A stretch of 38,144 nucleotides of DNA. It comes from Acidobacteria bacterium RIFCSPLOWO2_02_FULL_61_28. GTDB lineage: Bacteria; Acidobacteriota; Terriglobia; 2-12-FULL-54-10. Location of the stretch: positions 1-38,144 of the forward strand of contig MEKR01000134.1 in assembly GCA_001767035.1 (NCBI GenBank), given 5' to 3'. Both the position numbers and the translations under genes were made by a program. Positions within the stretch are counted from its first letter, which is position 1. Every line of letters starts with the position of its first letter. Positions 1-8,492 of this stretch are shown here, piece after piece. Under the pieces are notes generated by a model. It saw nothing but the letters and a program-made list of their open reading frames with translations. It was not told the DNA's origin and made no database searches.

Positions 1-1
1 G

Positions 2-814
<813 letters not shown>

Positions 815-815
815 T

Positions 816-905
816 GGTAGCCACGGCAAGCGCTTTCCTTGCCGTGGGCTTTTTCTTATTCACGAACCCACGGCAAATTTGGACTGCGAATTTGCCGTGG
901 CTACC
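816..905. repeat. Palindromic MITE-like element between atpD and atpC
   Basis: A 90-bp element begins one base after the atpD stop. Its ends are perfect 14-bp inverted repeats, GGTAGCCACGGCAA (816-829) and TTGCCGTGGCTACC (892-905). It contains two hairpins: CCACGGCAAG pairs with CTTGCCGTGG in the left half, and CCACGGCAAATT with AATTTGCCGTGG in the right half. The same end sequence recurs at 25278-25434, and a single hairpin of the family is at 1881-1905. No clear target duplication is seen here. Transcripts running from atpD into atpC must pass through both hairpins. Confidence 0.75.
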
Positions 906-917
906 GGTTCCTCATCT

Positions 918-1325
918 ATGGACCAAACATTCCGTCTCCGCATTGTGACGCCCTACCGGGAAGTGGTGACCGAGGACGTGGGCGAGGCCCAGGTCCCCGG
1001 GAAAGCGGGCTATCTCGGCATCCTGCCCGGCCACGCGCCCTTGATCTCGGAATTGAAGGTCGGAGAGATCACCTACCGCCGCGGCGGAGAGGCGCAGTAC
1101 CTGGCGGTGAGCGGAGGCTTCCTGGAAGTCTTGCCGGATCAGGTCACGATCCTCGCCACGACCGCCGAGAAGGCCGAGGAAATTAACGTGGACCGGGCGC
1201 GAGCCGCCAAAGACCGGGCCGAAAAACGTCTGGGGAGTCCGGCAGCCGACACCGACATCAAGCGGGCCACGGTGGCGCTGGAACGGGCCTTGATCCGTTT
1301 GCAGGTCTCTGCCCGAAGACGATAG
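918..1325 (+). CDS. atpC: F1F0 ATP synthase subunit epsilon
   Basis: This is the epsilon subunit of the F1 central stalk, which couples rotation and can inhibit ATP hydrolysis. The 135-aa length is normal. The N-terminal beta-sandwich is recognisable from FRLRIVTPYREV, the PGKAGYLGILPGHAPLI block and AVSGGFLEV, and it is followed by the two-helix C-terminal domain (about residues 88-135) rich in Ala, Arg and Glu. ATG 918 was chosen because the family begins just before this strand; longer in-frame starts would run through the palindromic element. No convincing Shine-Dalgarno precedes the ATG, and the element at 816-905 separates it from atpD, so the original ribosome site may have been displaced. 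Confidence 0.95.
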   Translation: MDQTFRLRIVTPYREVVTEDVGEAQVPGKAGYLGILPGHAPLISELKVGEITYRRGGEAQYLAVSGGFLEVLPDQVTILATTAEKAEEINVDRARAAKDRAEKRLGSPAADTDIKRATVALERALIRLQVSARRR

Positions 1326-1685
1326 CAGCGGGTTTCCCCCGCCGCTTCTGCTGACGAGCATGATGTGGTCCAATCGGAGTAACCCTGGGCGGCTTCAATA
1401 GCTCGTATCTGCGGCAAGGGAGTTTGTGCTATCATATGAAGGTGCGCCTGCGGGGCGCATGGGGCGGCAAGATTCACCCCAGGGTTGCAGTGGCGGAAGT
1501 CGTCGGTGGAAAATTTCCCCGTCGGGATAGTTGACCTGCACGAGTTCCTACCGCGAAGCGAGGCCGTACCGGGCCTCTAAAAGACCCGCAAAATTTGAAT
1601 TGGCGTGACGCCGGCCGGTTCCGGTGTGTCGTGTGAAAAGCGGCAGGGAACCGGAGCGGAAGAAAATCGAAAGGAGTGAAACAAC
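1326..1685. other. Gene-free leader region before the zinc-ribbon gene
   Basis: About 360 bases hold no convincing gene. A 32-codon frame at 1436-1534 has no ribosome site and no recognisable product. The stretch probably carries the atpC terminator and the promoter for the small gene at 1686, but no strong -35/-10 pair or T-tailed hairpin is visible. Confidence 0.4.
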
Positions 1686-1865
1686 ATGGCAGGACAGGCA
1701 AAAACAGCCGATCGCGCAAAGTCGGTAAATGTCGCTCTGGAAGCCCCGTGCCCGGAGTGCGGGAAGGCGACCCGGGTCGTCAAGCGCGTCAAGAGCCGGG
1801 AAATGGGCATCGCCGGCGGCATGTACTGGAGTTGCACGGTCTGCGATTTCGCAGCGAAGAAGTAA
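1686..1865 (+). CDS. Small zinc-ribbon protein, 59 aa
   Basis: The product has two Cys pairs, C22-P-E-C25 and C50-T-V-C53, separated by 24 residues: the knuckle spacing of a zinc ribbon. The segment between them is basic (RVVKRVKSRE). A very good Shine-Dalgarno (AAGGAG, 1671-1676) lies 9 bases before the ATG, which fixes the start. A perfect hairpin follows 15 bases after the stop. The family is not recognised. A nucleic-acid or protein-binding role is plausible from the fold only. The gene stands alone between the atp operon and a convergent exported-protein gene. Confidence 0.72.
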   Translation: MAGQAKTADRAKSVNVALEAPCPECGKATRVVKRVKSREMGIAGGMYWSCTVCDFAAKK

Positions 1866-1880
1866 ATCGGGATGAACAAC

Positions 1881-1905
1881 CCACGGCACGAAACACGTGC
1901 CGTGG
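1881..1905. terminator. Hairpin after zinc-ribbon gene (palindromic family copy)
   Basis: CCACGGCACG (1881-1890) pairs perfectly with CGTGCCGTGG (1896-1905) across a 5-base loop and is followed by CTACC. It belongs to the same family as the ends of 816-905. There is no T tract. It sits between convergent genes and could reduce read-through in both directions. A weaker second hairpin (CCCCGAAGCGGGG) lies at about 1929-1942. Confidence 0.5.
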
Positions 1906-1974
1906 CTACCCCTCCGGTCCCTGCCTCACCCCGAAGCGGGGGCCTGCACTTCGCGTCGCTGCGAACCAACTCCC

Positions 1975-2997
1975 TTACTTATACAGACTGTCAATGTACC
2001 CGTTCTGATCGAGCTCCTGCACAAAGCTGGTGTCAATGAAGTCCTCGGGATTGTGCTTGCGCATTTCGTGGTAGTTGTACAGTTCCATCACCTTCTTGAT
2101 GCCTTCGATTGCCGGGTAGGGCTTCCGAGGCAGACCGCCCGCATAGGACAGGATCATCTGCTGCTGTTCCCGGTTCTGGATGTTGTACCACTTGCCGATC
2201 CCCCCGGCCCCGGCATCTCTGTTCTGTTTCATCACCGCCACCGCTTCGACCGTGGCCTTCACAAAGCGCCGCACGGCCTCTCGATTGTTCTTCAGCCAGT
2301 GGCGGTCCACATTCACTCCCGAGCCGGCGATGGGGATATTCCATTCCTTCATGTCTTGCAGCGGCGTGAAGCCGGCCGAGGCGGCCATGGTGCGCGCGAC
2401 CTCGTCGCCGATGAAGGCATCCACTCTCCCGTCTTTCAGGGTATCCACGGCCAAGGCGCCGGACATCAGCGAGAGGTCCCGGTCGGGGTCCCATCCCATT
2501 CTCTGCGCAAACACCAGGGCCATGAAATGCGTCATCGCTCCATAGCCGGAGTAACCGATCCGTTTGCCCTTCAGGTCTTCCAGTCTTCTGATCCCCGGCC
2601 GCGCGATGACATGCCAGCGCACGATGTTATCCGTGCTGGCCACGATCACGCGATCCACGGCGCGGGCATTCGTGGTCATCCCGACGATGGTCGGGGAACC
2701 CCCGCCGATGGCAATCGGAGGAGACTCGTCAAAGTCCCGTATGTACTCCGGCGGCACATGCACGCCGCTGTTCCGCACGACGGCGGCGGCCCGGGGCGTG
2801 ATGTACTGCTCGATCTGCAAGCCGTTTTTCTGATAGATGCCTTCTTCTTGGGCAATCACAAAAATCAGCTTGTTCAGCGACACGTCTCCCAGACTGACGC
2901 GAATGCGAATCGGTTGCTGCTGCGCCAGGGCCGGCAGCGCCAAGCCAGACAGCACGAATCCCACGAATGCGAGCAAACCATACCTGTGTCGCTTCAT
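1975..2997 (-). CDS. Exported NMT1/SsuA-like ABC substrate-binding protein
   Basis: A 340-aa periplasmic binding protein of the NMT1/THI5/SsuA type, which normally delivers sulfonates, nitrate or pyrimidine-like compounds to an ABC importer. An N-terminal signal peptide (MKRHRYGLLAFVGFVLSGLA, cleavage near ALA-QQ) is followed by a lobe with the typical AQEEGIYQKNGL segment (early strand-helix) and LEDLKGKRIGYSGYGAMTHF, the ligand-side motif of this fold. The start at 2997 is preferred over an upstream extension that would overlap the next gene; AGAGAG lies just upstream. No permease or ATPase gene is next to it, so the partner transporter is elsewhere or the protein works otherwise. It lies 86 bases after the amidohydrolase and is probably co-transcribed; the substrate is unknown. 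Confidence 0.85.
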   Translation of the reverse strand: MKRHRYGLLAFVGFVLSGLALPALAQQQPIRIRVSLGDVSLNKLIFVIAQEEGIYQKNGLQIEQYITPRAAAVVRNSGVHVPPEYIRDFDESPPIAIGGGSPTIVGMTTNARAVDRVIVASTDNIVRWHVIARPGIRRLEDLKGKRIGYSGYGAMTHFMALVFAQRMGWDPDRDLSLMSGALAVDTLKDGRVDAFIGDEVARTMAASAGFTPLQDMKEWNIPIAGSGVNVDRHWLKNNREAVRRFVKATVEAVAVMKQNRDAGAGGIGKWYNIQNREQQQMILSYAGGLPRKPYPAIEGIKKVMELYNYHEMRKHNPEDFIDTSFVQELDQNGYIDSLYK

Positions 2998-3029
2998 AGC
3001 TCTCTCTATTCTCGTCTTTGAATTTGATC

Positions 3030-3068
3030 GCGGTCCTCCGGTGGCAGGATAGGTTCCCGGAGGACCGC
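3030..3068 (-). other. 12-bp stem hairpin between amidohydrolase and binding-protein genes
   Basis: GCGGTCCTCCGG (3030-3041) is exactly complementary to CCGGAGGACCGC (3057-3068), with a 15-base loop. It lies downstream of the amidohydrolase stop and upstream of the binding-protein start. There is no T tract on the transcribed strand, so it looks like a processing or attenuation hairpin, or mRNA stabiliser, rather than a classic terminator. Confidence 0.5.
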
Positions 3069-3083
3069 GCAGACCGCCGAGGG

Positions 3084-5000
3084 CTAGTCCCCCATCCGCA
3101 CACTGCCGCCTTCGCTCCGATCCCGCGGAGGCATCTGGAACTGGAATTTCATCTGCGGGCCGGTCGCCCTGAGGCCCGACTCGGCGGCGTATTCCGAGCG
3201 CACGACCACCGGCTTGCCTCCCAGCATGGTCAGCAATGGGAACACGCTGCCGAGTTCCGATTCGGGAACCGTGAAGTAATCCTTGTTCAAGACAACCAGA
3301 TCGGCGTACTTGCCCGGCTCGAGCGTCCCGAGTTCCTTCTCTTTCAGGACATAGTAGGACGGCCACACGGTGGCCATCTTGAGCAGCGTGTTCCGGTCAA
3401 TCGCTTCGTCCTGGGCGATCATTTCCCCGCTGTAGGTCTTGCGGTTGAGCATCGGCATGTACTGCGCAAAGACCGTGGGGCCTTCTCCGGTCTCGACTTG
3501 GAATTCGCCTTCCGCGGTCGTCATGAGGCCGCCGCGCAACATGCTCTTGACCGGAACAATCCGCTCGGCGTTGCGCAAGCCATAGATCTTCAGCCAGGGG
3601 GCGCTGCGGTCCACCATCCGCGCGCCGCAACTGATAATCATCCCCAGCTTCACCATCCGCGGTATCTGCGCCGCGCGCGGATAGAAGCCGCAGTGGTCGG
3701 AGGTCAGGCGCAGCGATTTGATGTAATCGAGCGTCATGGCGGGGTCTTCCTTCATGACCTGCTCCATGATGTCCATCACGTAGTCCATGGTCTTGTCGCC
3801 GTAATCGTGGTTGACGACGAAGCGGAGGTGCGACAGCAACGCCGCCCGCACCGCCTTGGCGTATTCATTGCCCGGCTCGAGCACGCACCGCTCCTGCTCC
3901 TTGTATTCCTTGGGAGCTTCCATGGTGGTGCAGATTTGCGGAGGCCCGGCGTCAATGCCGCCGAGCGTCACGCCGACGCTCCAGAAATACTTGTCGCCGA
4001 GGCCGGCGATGTCGCCTTTGCGGATGAAGCAGCCCACCATGTCAGGTTCCACCTGCTGGCACATGCGGTCGGCGTAGCCGAAGCGGATCGGCATCCTCCC
4101 GCCGCGCACCAGCTTCAGGTAGGCGTCATGAATCCGCAGGCCGACGACGTGGGAGCTGAAGGTCGTGAAACCCAGCGCCGCCTGGTGCTTCAGCCCGTCC
4201 TCGATGGTATCGGCCAGCTCGTCGAGGTGCGTCCGGAAGTATTGGTCCACCACCAGCGAGCGGTTGATGGTGGTGTCCTGGGTCAAGGCCCACCGCTCGT
4301 TTTCATCCGTCGGCGGAACTTCGTAGATGCCCAAGAAGGCGTTCCGCGCCGCCGTGTTCAGCAGCATCTTGGGGTGGGAGAGCAGGAAGACGGGCGTTTG
4401 CGGGGCCAGCTCATCGAGCTTCTTGCGGGTCATGCCGTCTTTGATCAGGTATTGGACCCCGATGCCGGTGCCCGAGCTGCCGCCGGCCGGCAGGTCAATC
4501 CAGGCCCACTGCTTCGGCAGGGGGCGCGTCATGTTCTCTTTGAGAACCACCTCGATGCCCTTGCTGAGTTCGTCGAAGTTTCTTCCGGCGACCGAAAACC
4601 GCTTGGCTACTTTCTCGACTTCCTGGGGGTGGTTGCGAACCCAGAGCTGCAAGCTGTGGTCGTGCATGTGAGAGTGCGAGTTGATCAGACCCGGCAGCAC
4701 GGTCCGGCCCTTGAGGTTAATCCTGCGGGTCGAGGGGCCGGCGTAGCGGAGGACCTCATCGCTCGTTCCGATGAACTGAACGCGGTCGCCCCGGATCGCA
4801 ATCGCTTCGACGGTTCGCCCCAACGCGCTGGTCAGGGAAGAGTCGTTCATGGTGGCGATCTTGCCGTTGTAGAGGATCGTGTCCGGATAAGAAATCAACT
4901 CCGGGGGGACGTTCTGCGCCGTCTGCTGGGCAGGGAGCGATGGCGCCAGCCACAACAGCGGCAAGAGATACAGACTGCATCGGCGAAATGGGTTCGTCAT
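3084..5000 (-). CDS. Exported amidohydrolase (YtcJ/amidohydrolase-3-like)
   Basis: A 638-aa metal-dependent hydrolase of the amidohydrolase superfamily. The signal peptide (hydrophobic run YLLPLLWLAPSLPA, cleavage before QQ) places it outside the cytoplasm. The N-terminal composite beta-sandwich (DTILYNGKIATMN, GDRVQFIG) leads into VLPGLINSHSHMHDH, whose H109-x-H111 is the first metal pair. The C-terminal GTLEPGKYADLVVLNKDYF is the classic closing motif. Size and layout fit the YtcJ branch; the substrate is unknown. Start at 5000 is supported by GAAGGAG 7 bases upstream and a promoter at 5062-5091. The binding-protein gene follows in the same direction. Confidence 0.87.
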   Translation of the reverse strand: MTNPFRRCSLYLLPLLWLAPSLPAQQTAQNVPPELISYPDTILYNGKIATMNDSSLTSALGRTVEAIAIRGDRVQFIGTSDEVLRYAGPSTRRINLKGRTVLPGLINSHSHMHDHSLQLWVRNHPQEVEKVAKRFSVAGRNFDELSKGIEVVLKENMTRPLPKQWAWIDLPAGGSSGTGIGVQYLIKDGMTRKKLDELAPQTPVFLLSHPKMLLNTAARNAFLGIYEVPPTDENERWALTQDTTINRSLVVDQYFRTHLDELADTIEDGLKHQAALGFTTFSSHVVGLRIHDAYLKLVRGGRMPIRFGYADRMCQQVEPDMVGCFIRKGDIAGLGDKYFWSVGVTLGGIDAGPPQICTTMEAPKEYKEQERCVLEPGNEYAKAVRAALLSHLRFVVNHDYGDKTMDYVMDIMEQVMKEDPAMTLDYIKSLRLTSDHCGFYPRAAQIPRMVKLGMIISCGARMVDRSAPWLKIYGLRNAERIVPVKSMLRGGLMTTAEGEFQVETGEGPTVFAQYMPMLNRKTYSGEMIAQDEAIDRNTLLKMATVWPSYYVLKEKELGTLEPGKYADLVVLNKDYFTVPESELGSVFPLLTMLGGKPVVVRSEYAAESGLRATGPQMKFQFQMPPRDRSEGGSVRMGD

Positions 5001-5061
5001 GACAGTGCTCCTTCGGGTCGGGTCTGGCCGAATGCCAGTTCTGGATTCAAACGACAAGGAA

Positions 5062-5091
5062 AATCTACTCTCTCCGGAATCGCTGTGTCAA
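5062..5091 (-). promoter_or_regulatory. Sigma70-type promoter for the amidohydrolase
   Basis: On the minus strand, TTGACA (5086-5091, consensus) is followed after 18 bases by TAGATT (5062-5067, 4/6). Transcription would begin near 5055, giving a leader of about 55 bases to the start at 5000. Confidence 0.6.
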
Positions 5092-5162
5092 CCATCTGCG
5101 CTCTTGCATTGACGCCGCCGTGCCGATGCGACCAAAGAACTCAGCGACCAACGGCAGGCACG

Positions 5163-5678
5163 TCACGGGCTGCGCGGGCCGGCTTCCGAAGCGCCGGAGG
5201 GTTCCGGCGGGGGCGCCTGCGCCAACCGGCGAACCCACAGCACGACCTTCCAAATCTCCTCGGGCGTCAAGACCTTTTCAAACGACGGCATCGCCGTATA
5301 GCGAATCCCGTGGATCACAATAAAGTGGATCTGCCCGTCCGTCAGTTCCGCGTTCGGCTCCACGAGCGAAGGGACCGGGGGATAAAACTGGATGCCGTCG
5401 GGAGTTTGTCCCTTCCCGTCGGTCCCGTGGCAGAACACACATTGCTTTTCGTAATGCGTGCGGCCCTCTTCGAGATTCTCCGGGGTCGGCGGAACCGGGT
5501 TCTTTACGTCCGGCTGGGACTGGCGGGCGAGGCTCCGCAGCCAGCGCGCCACCAACCCCTCGATGGGGCCGGGCGGCTGGTTCGCCGCCCAGTTCTCCCG
5601 GAGAAAAGACCCGATCGCAAATACAAACACTACCGCGATCAGGGCCAGAGCGATTCCAGCGTAGACTTTTTTTTTCAA
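5163..5678 (-). CDS. Membrane-anchored class I cytochrome c
   Basis: A 171-aa monoheme cytochrome c. An N-terminal uncleaved anchor (KKKVYAGIALALIAVVFVFA) is followed by a periplasmic domain with the heme site C80-V-F-C83-H84 and the distal ligand candidate M130 in YTAMPSF, the normal spacing for a small class I domain. It presumably carries electrons in the periplasm. The TTG at 5678 was chosen because the positively charged anchor begins there and a purine-rich stretch (AGGGGGG) precedes it; upstream in-frame codons overlap nothing recognisable. It is followed at 162 bases by the exported amidohydrolase, which has its own promoter. The redox partner is not evident. Confidence 0.85.
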   Translation of the reverse strand: MKKKVYAGIALALIAVVFVFAIGSFLRENWAANQPPGPIEGLVARWLRSLARQSQPDVKNPVPPTPENLEEGRTHYEKQCVFCHGTDGKGQTPDGIQFYPPVPSLVEPNAELTDGQIHFIVIHGIRYTAMPSFEKVLTPEEIWKVVLWVRRLAQAPPPEPSGASEAGPRSP

Positions 5679-5727
5679 AGCCCCCCTGCAATGGATGGCG
5701 TCTGGAATCCGAGCTTGGCTCCACGCC

Positions 5728-6063
5728 TCAGGCGCGCGCCCTGGGGCGAGCGACACGACGGCGGCGCACTGCGGGAGACGGCTGCGAGCGTTTGCCGGGC
5801 ATTACCCGGCTCACAAGAGGAAAGCGTTCCGGGTGCTCAATGGATTCGACCGATAGGTCCACATCCAGGTCGGGCCAGTGTAGATGCTCTGGCCCAGGAA
5901 GTTCCACATTGAGAATTTGACTTACCTGCGCGTCCCTGAACCAGGGAAATTGTTCAAAGGGCAGGAACAATTCTCGGTCCCCGAGCAAGAGCCAGAACCC
6001 ATGACCCGAGACATTAGTAACTTCCACCTCCGAAGTGGGCTTTCCCTGCCGCGCGGATTTCAT
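5728..6063 (-). CDS. DUF2442 family protein
   Basis: A 111-aa protein recognised as DUF2442 from VEVTNVSGHGFWLLLGDRE, the FLPFEQFPWF block and the HWPDLDVDLSVESI segment. The last 20 residues are a basic tail (RRRRVARPRARA) not typical of the family. The ATG at 6063 has GGAGG 7 bases upstream; another ATG at 6069 is too close to it. Its start lies inside the end of the DUF4160 gene (50-base overlap), so the two are translationally coupled. DUF4160/DUF2442 pairs are common in bacteria and have been suspected of being toxin-antitoxin-like, but no activity is established here. Confidence 0.8.
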   Translation of the reverse strand: MKSARQGKPTSEVEVTNVSGHGFWLLLGDRELFLPFEQFPWFRDAQVSQILNVELPGPEHLHWPDLDVDLSVESIEHPERFPLVSRVMPGKRSQPSPAVRRRRVARPRARA

Positions 6064-6262
6064 CTTCATGCCTCCGAATCAAGTCGCGAGCAACTGAGAT
6101 GCGCCGAGAATTCAAGACGTAATTCTCGGCCAACTCGATTTCCGGCTCCAGCCAGAATTTCGCTTCCCCGTTTCCGTGGTGCACGTGGACATGCATCCGT
6201 GACTCTTCCCGCGAGAAAAAGGAGAACCGATAGCCGCCATCCTGGAATACCGTCGGACTCAC
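6014..6262 (-). CDS. DUF4160 family protein
   Basis: About 82 aa, with the DUF4160 pattern: SPTVFQDGGYRFSFFS, then ESRMHVHVHHGNGEAKFWLEP (the conserved His-x-His-Val-His stretch), then a helical C-terminus ending ARDLIRRHEDEIRAAGKAHFGG. GTG at 6262 matches where the family usually begins; an upstream TTG at 6292 would add ten residues. Neither start has a strong ribosome site. It overlaps the following DUF2442 gene, and the pair forms a small bicistronic unit. The function is unknown. Confidence 0.75.
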   Translation of the reverse strand: MSPTVFQDGGYRFSFFSREESRMHVHVHHGNGEAKFWLEPEIELAENYVLNSRRISVARDLIRRHEDEIRAAGKAHFGGGSY

Positions 6263-6374
6263 CCGAATATCGTACACCCATCGGGTTCGCAAAACGCCAG
6301 GAAGGTCCGCGCCAGGACCGGTTCCGATCCGGCGTTTGCCAAGACCGTCCGCCCTTGGTTTCCTGCTCCCCCGC

Positions 6375-7103
6375 TTATTTCCAAGTCACTTCCATACCGA
6401 AAAAGTGCTGGAAGACTTTGCGCGGCGGATTGTTGCGGGGTTCCGCCTCGGGACTGCGGATGAAGAAATCAAGATGCTGCATCGCCGGGTTGACCTCTCC
6501 CGCATGGGAATGCTTGTCGGGCATGGGATACGTGGCTTTGAGCGTCTTCCGGTCGCGCACTCCCTGCATCAGCATGAAGTGCATTTCGTAATTGTTGTAG
6601 AGAGGTTGTCCGTTCAGGGTGGCGTGCCCGTCGCCCCAGCCGGCCAGGTAGAGAAGCGACTTGGGCCAGAGCGAATCGCCGCAGCCGGAATCGCCGTGCT
6701 CGAAGATGAAGGAGGCCACGCCGCCGTCCTGGCACGGACTGAAGGGGCGGAACCGGTCGAACTGCAAGACCAGATCGCCTTCCGCAACTTTCAACCGCGC
6801 CACGAAGGTCCCGGTGTTCTTGATCTCATCCACGTCGATCTCGACCGTGCCCTGGATGGGATGAACGTTCTTGGCCTCGTTGTCAATGTGATCAAAGCCG
6901 GGCGCGTCATTGAGTTGTCCCACCTGGTAAATTCGCGTGGCGCTGATGACAAAGTGCCCGTCATAGAGAGGGTGCTTCTTGGGAGAGTAAATTCCGAGGT
7001 CGGTCTCGGGCTGGCCTCCGGCGGACTGCGCCAGGGCGCTGGCCGCCAGAACGATCCCGAAGAAAAAGGTTCCTAAGCCAAGCTGTAGAAATCGAATTCG
7101 CAT
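6375..7103 (-). CDS. Exported protein of unknown function
   Basis: A 242-aa exported protein. The signal peptide is clear (MRIRFLQLGLGTFFFGIVLA, cleavage near ALA-QS). The mature part is mostly beta with several Trp, Tyr and His residues and two Cys that could form a disulfide (FSPCQDGG and DSGCGDS). It was not assigned to a family. The start at 7103 has AAAGGAG 9 bases upstream. It begins 22 bases after the stop of the cupredoxin-like gene and is almost certainly in the same transcript, so it may act with that protein in the periplasm or outside the cell. Confidence 0.72.
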   Translation of the reverse strand: MRIRFLQLGLGTFFFGIVLAASALAQSAGGQPETDLGIYSPKKHPLYDGHFVISATRIYQVGQLNDAPGFDHIDNEAKNVHPIQGTVEIDVDEIKNTGTFVARLKVAEGDLVLQFDRFRPFSPCQDGGVASFIFEHGDSGCGDSLWPKSLLYLAGWGDGHATLNGQPLYNNYEMHFMLMQGVRDRKTLKATYPMPDKHSHAGEVNPAMQHLDFFIRSPEAEPRNNPPRKVFQHFFGMEVTWK

Positions 7104-7125
7104 TTTGCCTGCACTCCTTTTCGGT

Positions 7126-7905
7126 TTATTTTCGATATTGAATTTCAATCTGTTCTGCTCGACCACCCCGCACGGTCACGGGCAGTTGTTGGTTCCCCAG
7201 CGATTCGTGCCAGACTTCCAGCGTGTAGGAGCCGGCCGGAATGCCGGGGATTCGAAACCGCCCCGCCGCGTCGGAAACCGCGTGAAACGGATGGCTGTCC
7301 ACGCGAACGTACGCCTTCATCCAGCCATGAATGTCACACTTGACGATAATCATCCCCGGCCGGGCGAGGAACTGGCTGGCCTTATCGCCCGTGGCCAGCG
7401 CCAGATTTCTCGACAAAGCCCCGTAGTAGAGATGCGTGGTGTGGGAGATTGGGTCGCTGTTGGTGGCTTCAACCGTGCTCCCCGTCGTGAGAACGGCGAC
7501 ATGAGGCGTAAACTGGCATTTCCGGTTGTCAACAACCAGTTTCTCGCCGGCGGGCCGGGGCACGGACGGAAGCGTTCCGTCGGCCAGGGACACGATCACG
7601 TTTTGAATGCCGCGATTCTGCGGCGAGATCACGAGATCGCCAAAGGTTTGCCGCGTCCCGCACGCCTCGGGGTCAGTGCCATTTTCGATTTCCGTAGGCT
7701 TCGGGATCGTAGCTCCCTGGAAGAGCACTTGCCCTTCAATCGCGCCGAGCTGCGGGTTGCTTCCCTGCGGCGCTGCCGGAAGCCCGGCCTCGGCGGGCTG
7801 TCGCGCAAGCGTGGCTAGAGTGGATCCACCAAGCGTCACTAGCAGCCCGAGGGCCACCCGCGCCGCAAAGCCCACTGCTCCCGTGCTGAGGTTTCCAGTT
7901 ACCAC
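7126..7905 (-). CDS. Exported cupredoxin-like / carboxypeptidase-regulatory-like protein
   Basis: A 259-aa exported protein. A hydrophobic N-terminus (GFAARVALGLLVTLGG) is followed by an Ig-like segment, then a plastocyanin-like region (TTGSTVEATNSDPISHTTH, later MIIVKCDIHGWMKAYV with Cys-x-x-His), and a CarboxypepD_reg-like end (FHAVSDAAGRFRIPGIPAGSYTLEVWH). The His and Cys-x-x-His positions resemble type-1 copper ligands, but metal binding is inferred only. GTG 7905 is chosen because GAGG sits 6 bases upstream and the promoter at 7924-7953 excludes longer starts. The exported unknown gene follows in the operon. The RM cassette inserted just upstream of its promoter. Confidence 0.75.
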   Translation of the reverse strand: MVTGNLSTGAVGFAARVALGLLVTLGGSTLATLARQPAEAGLPAAPQGSNPQLGAIEGQVLFQGATIPKPTEIENGTDPEACGTRQTFGDLVISPQNRGIQNVIVSLADGTLPSVPRPAGEKLVVDNRKCQFTPHVAVLTTGSTVEATNSDPISHTTHLYYGALSRNLALATGDKASQFLARPGMIIVKCDIHGWMKAYVRVDSHPFHAVSDAAGRFRIPGIPAGSYTLEVWHESLGNQQLPVTVRGGRAEQIEIQYRK

Positions 7906-7923
7906 GCCATGCCTCGTACTGCT

Positions 7924-7953
7924 AGTATAATTCGCCAGCCCATTCTGGTGCAA
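7924..7953 (-). promoter_or_regulatory. Promoter of the cupredoxin-like operon
   Basis: On the minus strand, TTGCAC (7948-7953) and TATACT (7924-7929, 5/6) are separated by 18 bases. The start of transcription would be near 7917, only about 12 bases before the GTG. The inverted-repeat cassette begins 28 bases upstream of the -35. Confidence 0.55.
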
Positions 7954-7972
7954 TAACCGGCGCAATAACCCG

Positions 7973-7980
7973 CGCAATCG
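7973..7980. repeat. Left target duplication of the RM cassette
   Basis: CGCAATCG here is repeated exactly at 10671-10678, directly outside the two inverted ends (a ninth base, G, also matches). It is the expected footprint of transposition. The left copy lies in a short local repeat (GCAATAACC units), which slightly weakens it. Confidence 0.6.
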
Positions 7981-8078
7981 GGTACTGTCCTATTTCGGCT
8001 TGAGAAATTATCTCCTGCTTTGCCGTCGCGCTGTTTCTACGGCCAGCCCCTTTTTGCTTTTCCAGCAGAAAGGATTCG

Positions 8079-8492
8079 TCAAGCTCCATCCAAAAAACGC
8101 TTGAGACGACCCCGCAGAACGGAAACGTTGCGAGTCTGACACTGCCATATCGTCAAGACTTTCCATCCCAACACTTTCAGGCTCCTCTTCACCTTTTGGT
8201 CCCTGGCGATGTTCAGCGTGATTTTCCGTTCCCAAAATGAGACATTGGTTGTAGGACGTGGTGCTCTAGGGCATCGCGCATGACCATGCCAGAAGCAACC
8301 GTGAACACAAATCACTTTCTTGAGCCGAGGCAGCACGATGTCCGGAGTTCCGGGAAGATCTTTACGATAGAGCCTGAACCGGTAGCCCATCTTGTGAATA
8401 AGACGCCTCACCAGTTTCTCGGGACTGGTGTCGCGGCTCCTGATGAGGGCCATTATCCGGCTGCGCTCCTGAATGTCAAACTTATCTACCAA
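8079..8492 (-). CDS. vsr: Very short patch repair endonuclease (Vsr)
   Basis: A 137-aa strand-specific T:G mismatch nicking enzyme, which repairs deaminated 5-methylcytosine next to a cytosine methyltransferase. The family signature is complete: GTPDIVLPRLKKVICVHGCFWHGH, with D51 and H69 at the same positions as the catalytic residues of E. coli Vsr, plus zinc-ligand candidates (H71, C74 and C66). The TTG start at 8492 is supported by GGAGG 7 bases upstream. It is transcribed divergently from the putative restriction gene. Its presence shows that the cassette's methyltransferase makes m5C. Confidence 0.92.
   Translation of the reverse strand: MVDKFDIQERSRIMALIRSRDTSPEKLVRRLIHKMGYRFRLYRKDLPGTPDIVLPRLKKVICVHGCFWHGHARCPRAPRPTTNVSFWERKITLNIARDQKVKRSLKVLGWKVLTIWQCQTRNVSVLRGRLKRFLDGA

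Noticed and set aside
1436-1534. 32-codon frame before the zinc-ribbon gene
   Set aside because: No ribosome site, no conserved features and no plausible product; left as part of the intergenic region.
2998-3366. N-terminal extension of the binding-protein gene
   Set aside because: It would overlap the amidohydrolase gene by almost 300 bases and place the signal peptide in the middle of the protein.
3018-5912. Very long open frame on the plus strand opposite the amidohydrolase
   Set aside because: It is the GC-driven mirror of the minus-strand amidohydrolase and cytochrome genes. Those have signal peptides, motifs and ribosome sites; the plus-strand frame shows none, and its composition is His/Arg-rich nonsense.
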